Below, piece after piece: positions 6,935-13,797 of a stretch of DNA of 64,000 bases. Numbering within the stretch: position 1 is the first letter of the stretch; every line of letters begins with the position of its first letter. Source of the stretch: CAG-492 sp045643465 (lineage in GTDB: Bacteria; Bacillota; Clostridia; TANB77; CAG-508); assembly GCA_045643465.1 (NCBI GenBank), contig JAZUKV010000009.1, positions 46,397-110,396 on the forward strand, read 5' to 3'. The notes beneath the pieces were generated by a model. It was not told where the DNA came from. It saw only the letters and a program-made list of their open reading frames with translations, and made no database searches. The translations under genes were made by a program, and so were the position numbers.

Positions 6935-9121
6935 TTATTTAAAAAGCTCTGTTAATTTATCTATATATAAAATATCAATCTTACTCATAGCCCTTGTTAT
7001 CGTCACATATAGTAACTTTATATCTAAAGTACTATTAGTATATTTTTCATTATTTGCATTTGAAATTATTACACAATCAAATTCCAAACCTTTTGCTAAA
7101 TATGATGGAACTATTGATATGCCAGAATTATATTCTGAATCCTTACCTCTTATTAGTTTTACATCTTTTCTAAACTTAGCTAATGATTTTTCTATTTTTT
7201 CACATTCTTTCATATCTTTTCCAATTATAGCAATTGACTTGTAGTCATTCATTAAATATGTATTAATTCTATCATTTATTATTTTTACATTTTCATCAAA
7301 ATCTTCACATTTAATGAATTGTATTGAATTTTTTCTATCTATTACTGGCTCTCCCAATACGATAAATTCTTTTTCATATTCTGGAAGCTTATCTATAACA
7401 TGGTTTGCCACATTCATTATTTCTTTAGTAGTTCTATATGTTTTTTGCAATGTTGTATATGTAGTTTTAATATTATTGAACTCAACATCAATGAATCTTT
7501 TCCAATTTTCAATACCTCTATAATAATGAACTCCTTGGGCTATATCTCCTAATATAGTCATTGAATTGCTATTTAAAATAGTTTTCAAAACATCAAATTG
7601 AAATTCTCCATAATCCTGCGCTTCATCTATAACCACATGTTTAATTTTGCATTTTTCCTTTATTCCAAAAATCTTTATTTGTATATACATAAGTGGTGCC
7701 AAATCTTCAAATGCTATTTCATTCTTAATCAAATTTTTTAATGTATTTTGCTTTAAGTAAGATATTACTTCATTTTGATTCACCATATAGTTTTCTATAA
7801 AGTCTTTATAATATTTTACACAATCCCATTTTGGAATTTGGCTTAAATAAGCTTTTGCAATCTTCTTAGCATCTTTTTCTAAAGATTTTATCGTTTTATC
7901 ATATTCTTCATAAACTTTAACTCTTTCGTTACCAACTAGTCCTTCTATTCTTTTAGAGCGCTCATTTTTTATTTCATCTATCATAGAAGGTGCTAATTTA
8001 TTAAATGCTGTTACCATATTTTTTTCTATTTCATTTAATCTTGTTGTAAAATTATACATTTTATATGTATGCTTGAATAAATAATCTATTTCACCATATT
8101 TCATTATTGTTTTTCCCATATAAGAAAAATCACATTTAGGTATAAAATTATTTTCCAAATTTATTAAATATTCATCTATTATTTTTTTAAAATTAATTGA
8201 TGATTTGAATTTTGCCTCTTCAATCATAATATCAACTTTGCCTTTATTTATCTCATCAAACTCTTTATTTACAATTATTACAAGTTTTTCATTACTATCT
8301 GATATCTTTAATTTTTTTCCTATTACCTCATATGCAAAATCTTCGAAAGTCGTTTGTTTTACATCATCAACACCCAAATCAGGCAAAATATTTGATATAT
8401 AATTTAAAAAGAATCTTGTTGGAGCAATTATCATAAATTCTTCTGGTTTAAATTCTTTTTCATAATTGTATATAAGATATGCAATCCTATGTAATGCTAT
8501 AGTTGTTTTTCCGCTTCCTGCAACTCCTTGCACAATTAATGGATTATTTATATCAGCCCTTATTATTCTATTTTGTTCATCTTGTATTGTTGCAACAATA
8601 TTTTTTAATCTATCATCAGCTTTCTCTTCTAATGCATTTTGCAAAAGTTCATCATTTCCTGTAACATTTATATTTACGTATTTTAATAGATTTTGATTTT
8701 CTATAACATATTGTCGTTTCAGCAAAATTTCTCCTTTTATTTTTTCTCCCAAACACTCATACTCAGCTTTTCCTATTTTTCCTTCATAATATAGATTAGA
8801 AATTGGAGCTCTCCAATCTACAATTATTGGATAAGCTGTATTATTATCTAAAAGAGAAATTTTACCTATATATAATTTTTCAGTTTCTTTAGAATCTTCC
8901 TTAAAATCCATTCTTGCAAAATATGGTTTATCTTTTATCTTTTTTATATCATGCAATTTTTTTATTTGTGCTAATAAAACATTAGCTTTTGCTATATTCT
9001 CTAAATCAAAATTCATATCTGAATTACTTAATGATTCCTCTATATTTGATTCTTCTTGATTAATTTTCTCTATAACTTGTTTTAGTTTTTCTTTTTCTTG
9101 CAAAAGAATTTCTTCATCCAT
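6935..9121 (-). CDS. helD: HelD-like UvrD/Rep-family helicase
   Basis: A superfamily 1 ATPase of 728 residues. It matches HelD, the Firmicute factor that binds and recycles stalled RNA polymerase: an N-terminal coiled coil (residues 1-65), a WRAPISNLYYEG segment that precedes the helicase core, Walker A GVAGSGKTT near residue 200, a long middle insertion, Walker B VVIDEAQDY, and C-terminal helicase motifs GDIAQGVHYYRG, KTYRTTKEI and VTITRAMSK. It is slightly shorter than the roughly 770-residue B. subtilis protein. It sits between an HD protein and a NUDIX-HD fusion with gaps of 30 and 21 bp, which suggests one transcript. HelD versus a general helicase IV-like role rests on the WRAP motif and overall layout. 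Confidence 0.85.
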   Translation of the reverse strand: MDEEILLQEKEKLKQVIEKINQEESNIEESLSNSDMNFDLENIAKANVLLAQIKKLHDIKKIKDKPYFARMDFKEDSKETEKLYIGKISLLDNNTAYPIIVDWRAPISNLYYEGKIGKAEYECLGEKIKGEILLKRQYVIENQNLLKYVNINVTGNDELLQNALEEKADDRLKNIVATIQDEQNRIIRADINNPLIVQGVAGSGKTTIALHRIAYLIYNYEKEFKPEEFMIIAPTRFFLNYISNILPDLGVDDVKQTTFEDFAYEVIGKKLKISDSNEKLVIIVNKEFDEINKGKVDIMIEEAKFKSSINFKKIIDEYLINLENNFIPKCDFSYMGKTIMKYGEIDYLFKHTYKMYNFTTRLNEIEKNMVTAFNKLAPSMIDEIKNERSKRIEGLVGNERVKVYEEYDKTIKSLEKDAKKIAKAYLSQIPKWDCVKYYKDFIENYMVNQNEVISYLKQNTLKNLIKNEIAFEDLAPLMYIQIKIFGIKEKCKIKHVVIDEAQDYGEFQFDVLKTILNSNSMTILGDIAQGVHYYRGIENWKRFIDVEFNNIKTTYTTLQKTYRTTKEIMNVANHVIDKLPEYEKEFIVLGEPVIDRKNSIQFIKCEDFDENVKIINDRINTYLMNDYKSIAIIGKDMKECEKIEKSLAKFRKDVKLIRGKDSEYNSGISIVPSYLAKGLEFDCVIISNANNEKYTNSTLDIKLLYVTITRAMSKIDILYIDKLTELFK

Positions 9122-9151
9122 TACAAAAACTTCCCTTCCATATAAATTTTT

Positions 9152-9793
9152 TTATACTAATCCATTGACTTTTTTACACATTTTTATAAACTCTTCCTTG
9201 TTATCAATCAGACATTGTAGTTTTTGTAAATATTCTCCATATTTTTTATCTTCTACGTAATATTTATTTACCGCATAACCATTCTTTCCAAATTTTTTTA
9301 TTGCATGTTCATATACTCGCTCTATCTGCTGCTCCTGTGTTAAATCTTTATAGTGCTCTAACCCATACATATATGTCCTTTTAAAAAATGTATCTATATC
9401 TACATTTTTATCTGCTGACGCTAAGATCTTTCCATATATATTTCGTGGATTCTCTTTTTTTGATGCTCTATGATCTTCTATTGCTTCTTTTATTATTGCT
9501 CTTTGTTCAGGAGAAAAAAATCTTTGTAAATTTTTATCTTCATACATCCATTCTGCTGAAACTTTTTCATGATTTTCTCTATCAATATGATCTCCTATAT
9601 CATGATAAACAACTGCAGTATATAGCATATCATAATTTAGCTCTGCTTTATATGGTTTAGATATTTCAAAAGCCCTTTTTAAAACAGTTTTTATATGATT
9701 TAAATTATGAGCCTCTCCATTTAAATCATAAATTTTAAATATATTTTTTTCAATATATTCCTTTAAGTCATCGCTTACAAGCTCTTCGTTCAT
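9152..9793 (-). CDS. HD-domain phosphohydrolase
   Basis: A 213-residue HD-superfamily protein. Visible metal-site motifs are AHNLNHIKTVLKRA, VVYHDIGDH and EDHRAS, with DKNVDIDTF towards the C-terminus. This pattern is that of HD proteins related to the YedJ/YpgQ type, some of which act as nucleotide pyrophosphohydrolases; the substrate here cannot be read from sequence. It is the first gene of the unit that continues with helD-like and NUDIX-HD genes. The ATG has a GGGAGG site. Confidence 0.8.
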   Translation of the reverse strand: MNEELVSDDLKEYIEKNIFKIYDLNGEAHNLNHIKTVLKRAFEISKPYKAELNYDMLYTAVVYHDIGDHIDRENHEKVSAEWMYEDKNLQRFFSPEQRAIIKEAIEDHRASKKENPRNIYGKILASADKNVDIDTFFKRTYMYGLEHYKDLTQEQQIERVYEHAIKKFGKNGYAVNKYYVEDKKYGEYLQKLQCLIDNKEEFIKMCKKVNGLV

Positions 9794-9914
9794 TTTATTT
9801 ACCTCCCAATATTTACTTTATAATTAAAAATAAATCCCTCCTTTATTTAAAATTGACCAATCTCCATTAGCCTTATTGCAATTTTCTTTGAATCCTATAA
9901 AAACTTACAGACAC

Positions 9915-9946
9915 AAAAACACCAAGTATTTGATTAAATACTTGGT
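9915..9946 (-). terminator. terminator of the 5S-like RNA
   Basis: Perfect 11-bp stem ACCAAGTATTT/AAATACTTGGT (9936-9946 with 9921-9931), loop AATC, then G and five T on the minus strand. Confidence 0.8.
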
Positions 9947-10100
9947 ATCTATATGATTTTTCATCTTATTTTTGTTTTAATATTATAGGCAATCTAATTT
10001 TTGCAATACTTAAAAATGACATATAATCATATAAATACTGAAAAAGTAGAGTTTGACTACTGTGTTCGGAATGGTTACAGGTATCCCTCTAAATTCACGT
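9915..10100 (-). ncRNA. 5S rRNA-like small RNA with own promoter and terminator
   Basis: On the minus strand, about 10038-10097 reads like helix II, loop B, helix III and loop C of 5S rRNA: TTTAGAGGGATACC, then CCATTCCGAACACAGTAGT, then AACTCTA. TAGAG/CTCTA closes helix II and CCTGT/ACAG closes helix III. Bacterial 5S has the same CCATTCCGAACA core. The 3' half (helices IV-V) is replaced by A+T-rich sequence and the helix I ends do not pair. A consensus promoter starts transcription just before this core, and an 11-bp terminator stem ends it, giving a transcript of about 185 nt. It may be a decayed 5S gene or a repurposed 5S mimic. No 16S or 23S gene is nearby. Confidence 0.6.
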
Positions 10101-10105
10101 TCACA

Positions 10106-10134
10106 ATGTTAACATTTTTTTGTTTTTTTGTCAA
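10106..10134 (-). promoter_or_regulatory. promoter of the 5S-like RNA
   Basis: TTGACA (10129-10134), 17-bp A-rich spacer, TAACAT (10106-10111). Predicted start about 10100, just ahead of the 5S-like core and 34 bp after the oapA stop. Confidence 0.75.
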
Positions 10135-10167
10135 CAAATATTTGAATATTTTTGCACCCCAATAAAT

Positions 10168-10719
10168 CTATTTTTCTTTATTAAATATTTTTAATATTTT
10201 TCCAGAAAATCCTACTATTTTTGTTGAATTTCTTTGTGCTATACCTTTACCTAAAGCTTTTCCTCCTATTGTTAATGCTGCAACTATCGCACTTATTATA
10301 AATTGTATATCAAAACTTAAATTAAAATTACTTGTTATTTTAAAAGCAATTAGTGCACTTATAGATCCACTTAAAACTCCTGCTACATCTCCTATAACAT
10401 CTGCACATATATTAGAAACTTTAGCAGAATTTTTAATTAGATTTAAAGATGTTTTTGATCCTGGAATTTTTTTAGCAGCCATAGCATTAAAATCAGATTC
10501 TTTTCCGACTGTTACAGCTACACCTAATATATCAAATACTATTCCTAATGCTATTACAAGTAATAGAATTAATATAGCTGGTACTATTGATAATTTACTT
10601 ATTGCAGTTGTTGATATAAATGAAAAAATTATCGACAATACAAATGAGACTATGACAACTGTTATAAACCACTTGATTTGCGATGATTCCTTTTTATCTT
10701 TCTTATTTTTTTCTTTCAT
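10168..10719 (-). CDS. oapA: OLE-associated membrane protein OapA (CNNM/CorB-like)
   Basis: A 183-residue integral membrane protein with a Lys-rich N-terminus (KEKNKKDKKESSQ) and about four membrane segments (near 17-37, 45-66, 105-128 and 135-155). The centre AVTVGKESDFNAMAAKKIPG and KVSNICADVIGDV match small proteins annotated as CorB/CNNM-like. In Firmicutes with OLE RNA the gene directly downstream encodes OapA, which binds the RNA and holds it at the membrane; the complex is tied to stress and Mg2+ handling. Here it follows the OLE element by about 65 bp with an AGGAGAG site, so the two are probably one transcript. The name rests on synteny, length and topology. Confidence 0.8.
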   Translation of the reverse strand: MKEKNKKDKKESSQIKWFITVVIVSFVLSIIFSFISTTAISKLSIVPAILILLLVIALGIVFDILGVAVTVGKESDFNAMAAKKIPGSKTSLNLIKNSAKVSNICADVIGDVAGVLSGSISALIAFKITSNFNLSFDIQFIISAIVAALTIGGKALGKGIAQRNSTKIVGFSGKILKIFNKEK

Positions 10720-10783
10720 TATTTATTTTATCTCTCCTATTGTTTGTTATTATTAAATTTTCTTTAAGTATTTTAATAATATC

Positions 10784-11366
10784 TTCGGTGGTGAAATTTA
10801 AGTAAATCTTACGGTTTAGGTCTAGTTGAATTTCTCTATTTCCCACTAAGCATTACTACTTAGCCGTTTCCATTTAAAGGAAATAATCAATAGATTAATT
10901 GATTACCAGACAGCCACTTAAGTCCGTACTTTAATCCTTAAATTCCTATGCTCTAATTGAGCAAACACTCTAGAAGTTTTCCTTAATACACTTATGTCTA
11001 ATACTAGTTTCTTTTGCAATAACTATTTCATAACATGATTGGTAACTATTTTTGGCCATAGTCCATAATTACCTCGGATGTTAATCCCAAAATCATCACT
11101 CAAAACAGGCTACACTATATATTGTGTCTTGGCACTTTATATAGGTTTAACTTAAATTAAATGTATAACATAAATTTCAAGCCTCCGCGAAAATAGGGGA
11201 TTATTATGTATGCCATTACATAATTCCCTAAAATCTTTACTCCCTGAAAACACACAAAACTGGCATTCCGCGCATCAACAAGAAACTTCAACGATGTGCC
11301 CTTTAGTGGATTTTTAGCCCCACCCTCGTAAAAGATAGTGTAACTAGAATAATGCACCACCGAAAT
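10784..11366 (-). ncRNA. ole: OLE (ornate large extremophilic) RNA
   Basis: A 583-nt non-coding element on the minus strand, richer in G+C and free of a convincing gene. Its ends pair: TTCGGTGGTG at the 5' end (11355-11364) with CACCACCGAA at the 3' end (10784-10793), a 10-bp closing helix. A promoter places the transcription start at the first bases of this helix. Length of about 0.6 kb, a closing stem and an immediately downstream roughly 180-residue four-helix membrane protein are the hallmarks of OLE RNA with oapA. OLE RNP particles sit at the membrane and matter under cold, alcohol or Mg2+ stress. I did not align it to the family model; identity is from size, structure and synteny. Confidence 0.82.
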
Positions 11367-11368
11367 AT

Positions 11369-11397
11369 ATATTAGCATATTTTGTATAAAATTTCAA
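11369..11397 (-). promoter_or_regulatory. promoter of OLE RNA-oapA
   Basis: TTGAAA (11392-11397), 17-bp spacer, TAATAT (11369-11374) on the minus strand. The start falls at about 11363-11366, the first base pairs of the closing helix. Confidence 0.75.
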
Positions 11398-11445
11398 GTA
11401 TTACTAATTTGATTTTGCTAATTCAAAATATAATTCTATATAAAA

Positions 11446-11478
11446 ATAAAAAAAACCTAAACTATACCGTTTAGGTTT
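11446..11478 (-). terminator. terminator of infC-rpmI-rplT
   Basis: 10-bp stem AAACCTAAAC/GTTTAGGTTT (11453-11462 with 11469-11478) followed by a run of eight T on the minus strand. Confidence 0.85.
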
Positions 11479-11484
11479 TTATTC

Positions 11485-11835
11485 TTAAGCTTTTTTTGCT
11501 ATTTCAGCTATTTTAGCAAATGCTGCAGCATCGCTAACAGCTAATTCAGCTAGCATTTTTCTGTTTATAACAACATTAGCTTTTTTTAATCCAGCTATTA
11601 ATGTGCTGTATGTTAATCCATTCATTCTTGCAGCAGCATTAATTCTTGCTATCCATAATTTTCTGAAATTACTCTTTTTGTCTTTTCTTCCTACATAAGC
11701 ATATGCTCCTGATTTCATAACAGCTTGTTTAGCCATTCTAAATCTGTAGTGCTTTGCACCATAATATCCTTTTGCTCTTTTTAATACTTTTTTATGTTTT
11801 TTACGAGTAATTATTGCTGTTTTAACTCTTGCCAT
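11485..11835 (-). CDS. rplT: 50S ribosomal protein L20
   Basis: A primary 23S rRNA-binding protein needed early in large-subunit assembly. The 116 residues match L20 over the full length: MARVKTAIITRKKHKKVLKR, KGYYGAKHYRFRMAKQAVMKSG, LWIARINAAARMNGLTYS and the C-terminal NRKMLAELA. L20 commonly represses its own operon by binding the leader RNA, and a terminator-bearing leader lies upstream of infC. It is the last gene of infC-rpmI-rplT, with a terminator just after the stop. Confidence 0.98.
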   Translation of the reverse strand: MARVKTAIITRKKHKKVLKRAKGYYGAKHYRFRMAKQAVMKSGAYAYVGRKDKKSNFRKLWIARINAAARMNGLTYSTLIAGLKKANVVINRKMLAELAVSDAAAFAKIAEIAKKA

Positions 11836-11869
11836 TTAAAATTCAACTCCTATCTTTCTTATTATAATC

Positions 11870-12076
11870 TTATTTTGTACCATATGGTAATAATTTCTTA
11901 ATTCCTGCTTCACAAGTCTTGTCTGCATATGCATTCATAACTTTTCCAGTTTTCTTTTGTCTTCTTGTTTTATTAGCAAATAAATGCTTTCTGTTAGATT
12001 TTGTTCTCTTAACCTTTCCAGTTGCTGTATAGCTATATCTTTTTGCAGCTGCTTTGTTTGTTTTTAATTTTGGCAT
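11870..12076 (-). CDS. rpmI: 50S ribosomal protein L35
   Basis: A small, very basic large-subunit protein. The 68 residues show the L35 pattern MPKLKTNKAAAKRYSYTATG, KRTKSNRKHLFANKTRRQKK and the C-terminal KKLLPYG. It is a few residues longer than the usual 64-66. It lies between infC (19-bp gap) and rplT (34-bp gap) in the standard order, with a GGGAG site upstream of the ATG. Confidence 0.97.
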   Translation of the reverse strand: MPKLKTNKAAAKRYSYTATGKVKRTKSNRKHLFANKTRRQKKTGKVMNAYADKTCEAGIKKLLPYGTK

Positions 12077-12095
12077 AATAATTTCTCCCTTCTAA

Positions 12096-12611
12096 TTATT
12101 TATCTGTCTTTTTAGCTAGTATTACAAACATGTTTTTACCTTCCAATAAAGGCTTTTTTTCTGGAGTTGCTACATCAGATAATTCTTCAATAAATTGATT
12201 TAATGCTTCTTCTCCTAGTTTTACATAGTTTAATTCTCTTCCTCTAAACTTAACAGTGATTTTAACTTTATTTCCTTCTTCAAGGAATTTTTTTGCATTT
12301 TTACATTTGAATTCGAAATCATGTTGCTCTATATTTGGAGTAATTCTGATTTCTTTAGTTTCCAATGTTTTTTGTTTTTTACGAGCTTCTTTTTCTTTTT
12401 TAGCTTGTTCAAATTTATATTTACCATAATTCATAATTTTACATACTGGTACTTCTAAATTTGGAGAAACTAAAACTAAATCTAATTTTTTCTCGAAAGC
12501 TATATCAAGTGCTTCATTTAAAGAAAGCTTTCCTAATTTTTCTCCGTTCTCGTCAATTACTTGAACTTCTTTCGCCTTTATTTGTTCATTTATTGGTAAT
12601 TCTTGTTTTAT
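12096..12611 (-). CDS. infC: translation initiation factor IF-3, AUA start codon
   Basis: IF-3 binds the 30S subunit and checks the start codon-initiator tRNA pairing. The reading frame stays open upstream of the first ATG (which would give only 112 residues) and supplies the missing N-terminal domain: KQELPINEQIKAKEVQVIDE, then GEKLGKLSLNEALDIAFEKK, then VSPNLEVPVCKIMNYGKYKF. The only start placed correctly after the strong AGGAGG site is ATA at 12609-12611, 9 bases downstream. The result is 171 residues, the normal IF-3 length. Rare AUU-type starts in infC are known to let IF-3 limit its own synthesis; AUA would work the same way. A leader with terminator precedes it. Confidence 0.9.
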   Translation of the reverse strand: MKQELPINEQIKAKEVQVIDENGEKLGKLSLNEALDIAFEKKLDLVLVSPNLEVPVCKIMNYGKYKFEQAKKEKEARKKQKTLETKEIRITPNIEQHDFEFKCKNAKKFLEEGNKVKITVKFRGRELNYVKLGEEALNQFIEELSDVATPEKKPLLEGKNMFVILAKKTDK

Positions 12612-12845
12612 AGTAAAACACCTCCTACTAGTTATATCGCCAAATTTTATTGTACAAATCTTTATTTTTGCATAAAAAAATTGATTTGTCTATAAGAACA
12701 AATCAACCCACAAAATATTTTTATAATAATTCTATTTGTATACATTATATTTAATTATAATGATATCATAATTATATTTATAAAAATGTTAACCTTTTTC
12801 TATTCGATAAGGTGAGAAGTGGATTGCTTCTTCTTTTATTGACTT
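12612..12845 (-). promoter_or_regulatory. L20-type leader of infC-rpmI-rplT
   Basis: About 230 nt of untranslated leader between the promoter and infC. It includes ATCCACTTCTCACCTTATCG with a partner AAAAAGGTTAAC, a layout like Firmicute L20 leaders, and ends with a complete terminator hairpin (12674-12706) before the infC site. This fits feedback attenuation by L20. The family assignment is by resemblance and position. Confidence 0.65.
12674..12706 (-). terminator. attenuator hairpin upstream of infC
   Basis: 9-bp stem TTGATTTGT/ACAAATCAA (12698-12706 with 12681-12689) and seven T, inside the leader and before the infC ribosome-binding site. Confidence 0.85.
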
Positions 12846-12849
12846 AACA

Positions 12850-12878
12850 ATAATACATTATTTTGTACTCATTGTCAA
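12850..12878 (-). promoter_or_regulatory. promoter of infC-rpmI-rplT
   Basis: TTGACA (12873-12878), 17-bp spacer, TATTAT (12850-12855) on the minus strand. Confidence 0.85.
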
Positions 12879-12951
12879 TAGTTTTGCTCACTATTTTGAA
12901 AAAATTTTTTCAGATTTTTCCTGTATTTTGTTATCACTTTCCTTGCCTAAT

Positions 12952-12980
12952 TTGACTTTTGGGCTTTTTTATGCTATAAT
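12952..12980 (+). promoter_or_regulatory. promoter of the 13031 small gene
   Basis: TTGACT (12952-12957), 17-bp spacer, TATAAT (12975-12980). Confidence 0.85.
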
Positions 12981-13030
12981 AAATTGATTTCAATAAATAT
13001 ATCCAATAACGGATAAAGGAGGTTTTCATA

Positions 13031-13216
13031 ATGACTACAAACATACCAACTACTCTTTTAGGACTCCCAGTTGCAATTTTAAAAGGATTTCAAGATTTTA
13101 ACTCTGCATATAATCAGAAAACAAATCTGGAAGACGAGGGTAATTACTACGTTTACCAAAATCCTTTAGACAAACTATTTTATGTTCTCGGAGAGAAATC
13201 ATATTATTGTTGTTAA
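13031..13216 (+). CDS. small protein of unknown function (61 residues)
   Basis: Not recognised. The gene is well framed: near-consensus promoter, AAAGGAGG site 8 bases before the ATG, and a terminator just after the stop, so translation of this tiny gene is likely. The sequence starts MTTNIPTTLLGLPVAIL, has a predicted helical middle and a C-terminal YYVYQNPLDKLFYVLGEK that looks like a beta hairpin, and ends in YYCC. No signal peptide or clear membrane helix. A second tiny gene with its own promoter follows; their C-terminal strands share a loose pattern (hydrophobic strand, Asp-containing turn, aromatic-YV). The two may be distant relatives. Confidence 0.65.
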   Translation: MTTNIPTTLLGLPVAILKGFQDFNSAYNQKTNLEDEGNYYVYQNPLDKLFYVLGEKSYYCC

Positions 13217-13229
13217 TTTTCATTATGGC

Positions 13230-13256
13230 AGAAGGTTGTTTTTCAACCTTCTTTTA
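13230..13256 (+). terminator. terminator of the 13031 small gene
   Basis: Stem GAAGGTTG/CAACCTTC (13231-13238 with 13244-13251) with a T5 loop, then TTTTATT. Confidence 0.8.
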
Positions 13257-13297
13257 TTCTTTTTATGAACAAAACAACAAAACTAGAATTAATTTCA

Positions 13298-13326
13298 TTG
13301 ACATAAAATCATGTGTTTGTTATAAT
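13298..13326 (+). promoter_or_regulatory. consensus promoter of the 13357 small gene
   Basis: TTGACA (13298-13303), 17-bp spacer, TATAAT (13321-13326): perfect consensus boxes. Confidence 0.9.
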
Positions 13327-13356
13327 TACCTCACTATAAATAGGAGGTGCAACATA

Positions 13357-13533
13357 ATGAAACCATTCTCATTTGCTCCGTTCCCCTACCAAGACTATCG
13401 AGTTGAATCTATTGGATTCAATTATCTTTCTGATGCTAAACAAGAAATAGAAAATTATTATTCAGATCAAACTTGTGTTGCATTTTTTGATGAAGATGAT
13501 TGTCGATGGTATGTTATAGTTAAACGAAAATAG
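13357..13533 (+). CDS. small acidic protein of unknown function (58 residues)
   Basis: Not recognised. A longer reading of this frame exists from 13207, but the AGGAGG site at 13342-13348 and the consensus promoter place the start at the ATG at 13357. The protein begins MKPFSFAPFPYQDYRVES, has an acidic helical stretch (SDAKQEIENYYSDQ) and ends in a strand-turn-strand CVAFFDEDDCRWYVIVKRK. A hairpin with T-run follows at 13556-13594. A perfect promoter on so small a gene implies high expression. Confidence 0.65.
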   Translation: MKPFSFAPFPYQDYRVESIGFNYLSDAKQEIENYYSDQTCVAFFDEDDCRWYVIVKRK

Positions 13534-13555
13534 CATAGAGAATATATTCATTAAA

Positions 13556-13594
13556 AAAGTGGAAAATTTTTTTGAATCTTCCACTTTATTTTTT
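13556..13594 (+). terminator. terminator of the 13357 small gene
   Basis: 9-bp stem AAAGTGGAA/TTCCACTTT (13556-13564 with 13579-13587) followed by ATTTTTT. Confidence 0.75.
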
Positions 13595-13653
13595 GCATAT
13601 TTGTCAAAAGACTTATATATACGCAAAATTTCTAATATTTTTCTTAATATTGC

Positions 13654-13682
13654 TTGACTTTTCCTAATGTTTGTAATAAAAT
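13654..13682 (+). promoter_or_regulatory. promoter of rplM-rpsI
   Basis: TTGACT (13654-13659), 17-bp spacer, TAAAAT (13677-13682). Confidence 0.75.
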
Positions 13683-13797
13683 AGGAAAGCAAATAAATTT
13701 GAATATGACTTAGGGTCAAACTTCTCCCCGGTGGTTTAATTTTAAGTTTCATATAGATAAATTATAATATTTTAATGAATGGAGGGTATTTTTTACC
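13683..13797 (+). promoter_or_regulatory. structured leader of rplM, possible L13-type autoregulatory leader
   Basis: About 105 nt of untranslated RNA between promoter and rplM. It can form GAC-TTAGG-GTC (13707-13717) and AAACTT/AAGTTT (13718-13723 with 13744-13749) around CTCCCCGGTGG, which is conspicuously C/G-rich here. Firmicute rplM genes often carry an L13 leader; I could not match the consensus by eye. No terminator precedes the AUG. Confidence 0.4.

Noticed and set aside
11157..11378. 73-codon minus-strand reading frame
   Set aside because: It lies inside the OLE RNA, has no ribosome-binding site, and starts at the RNA closing helix; it is a chance frame.
13462..13752. 96-codon minus-strand frame overlapping the 13357 gene and the rplM leader
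   Set aside because: It runs antisense through a terminator, a promoter and a leader, has no site, and its protein is low complexity.
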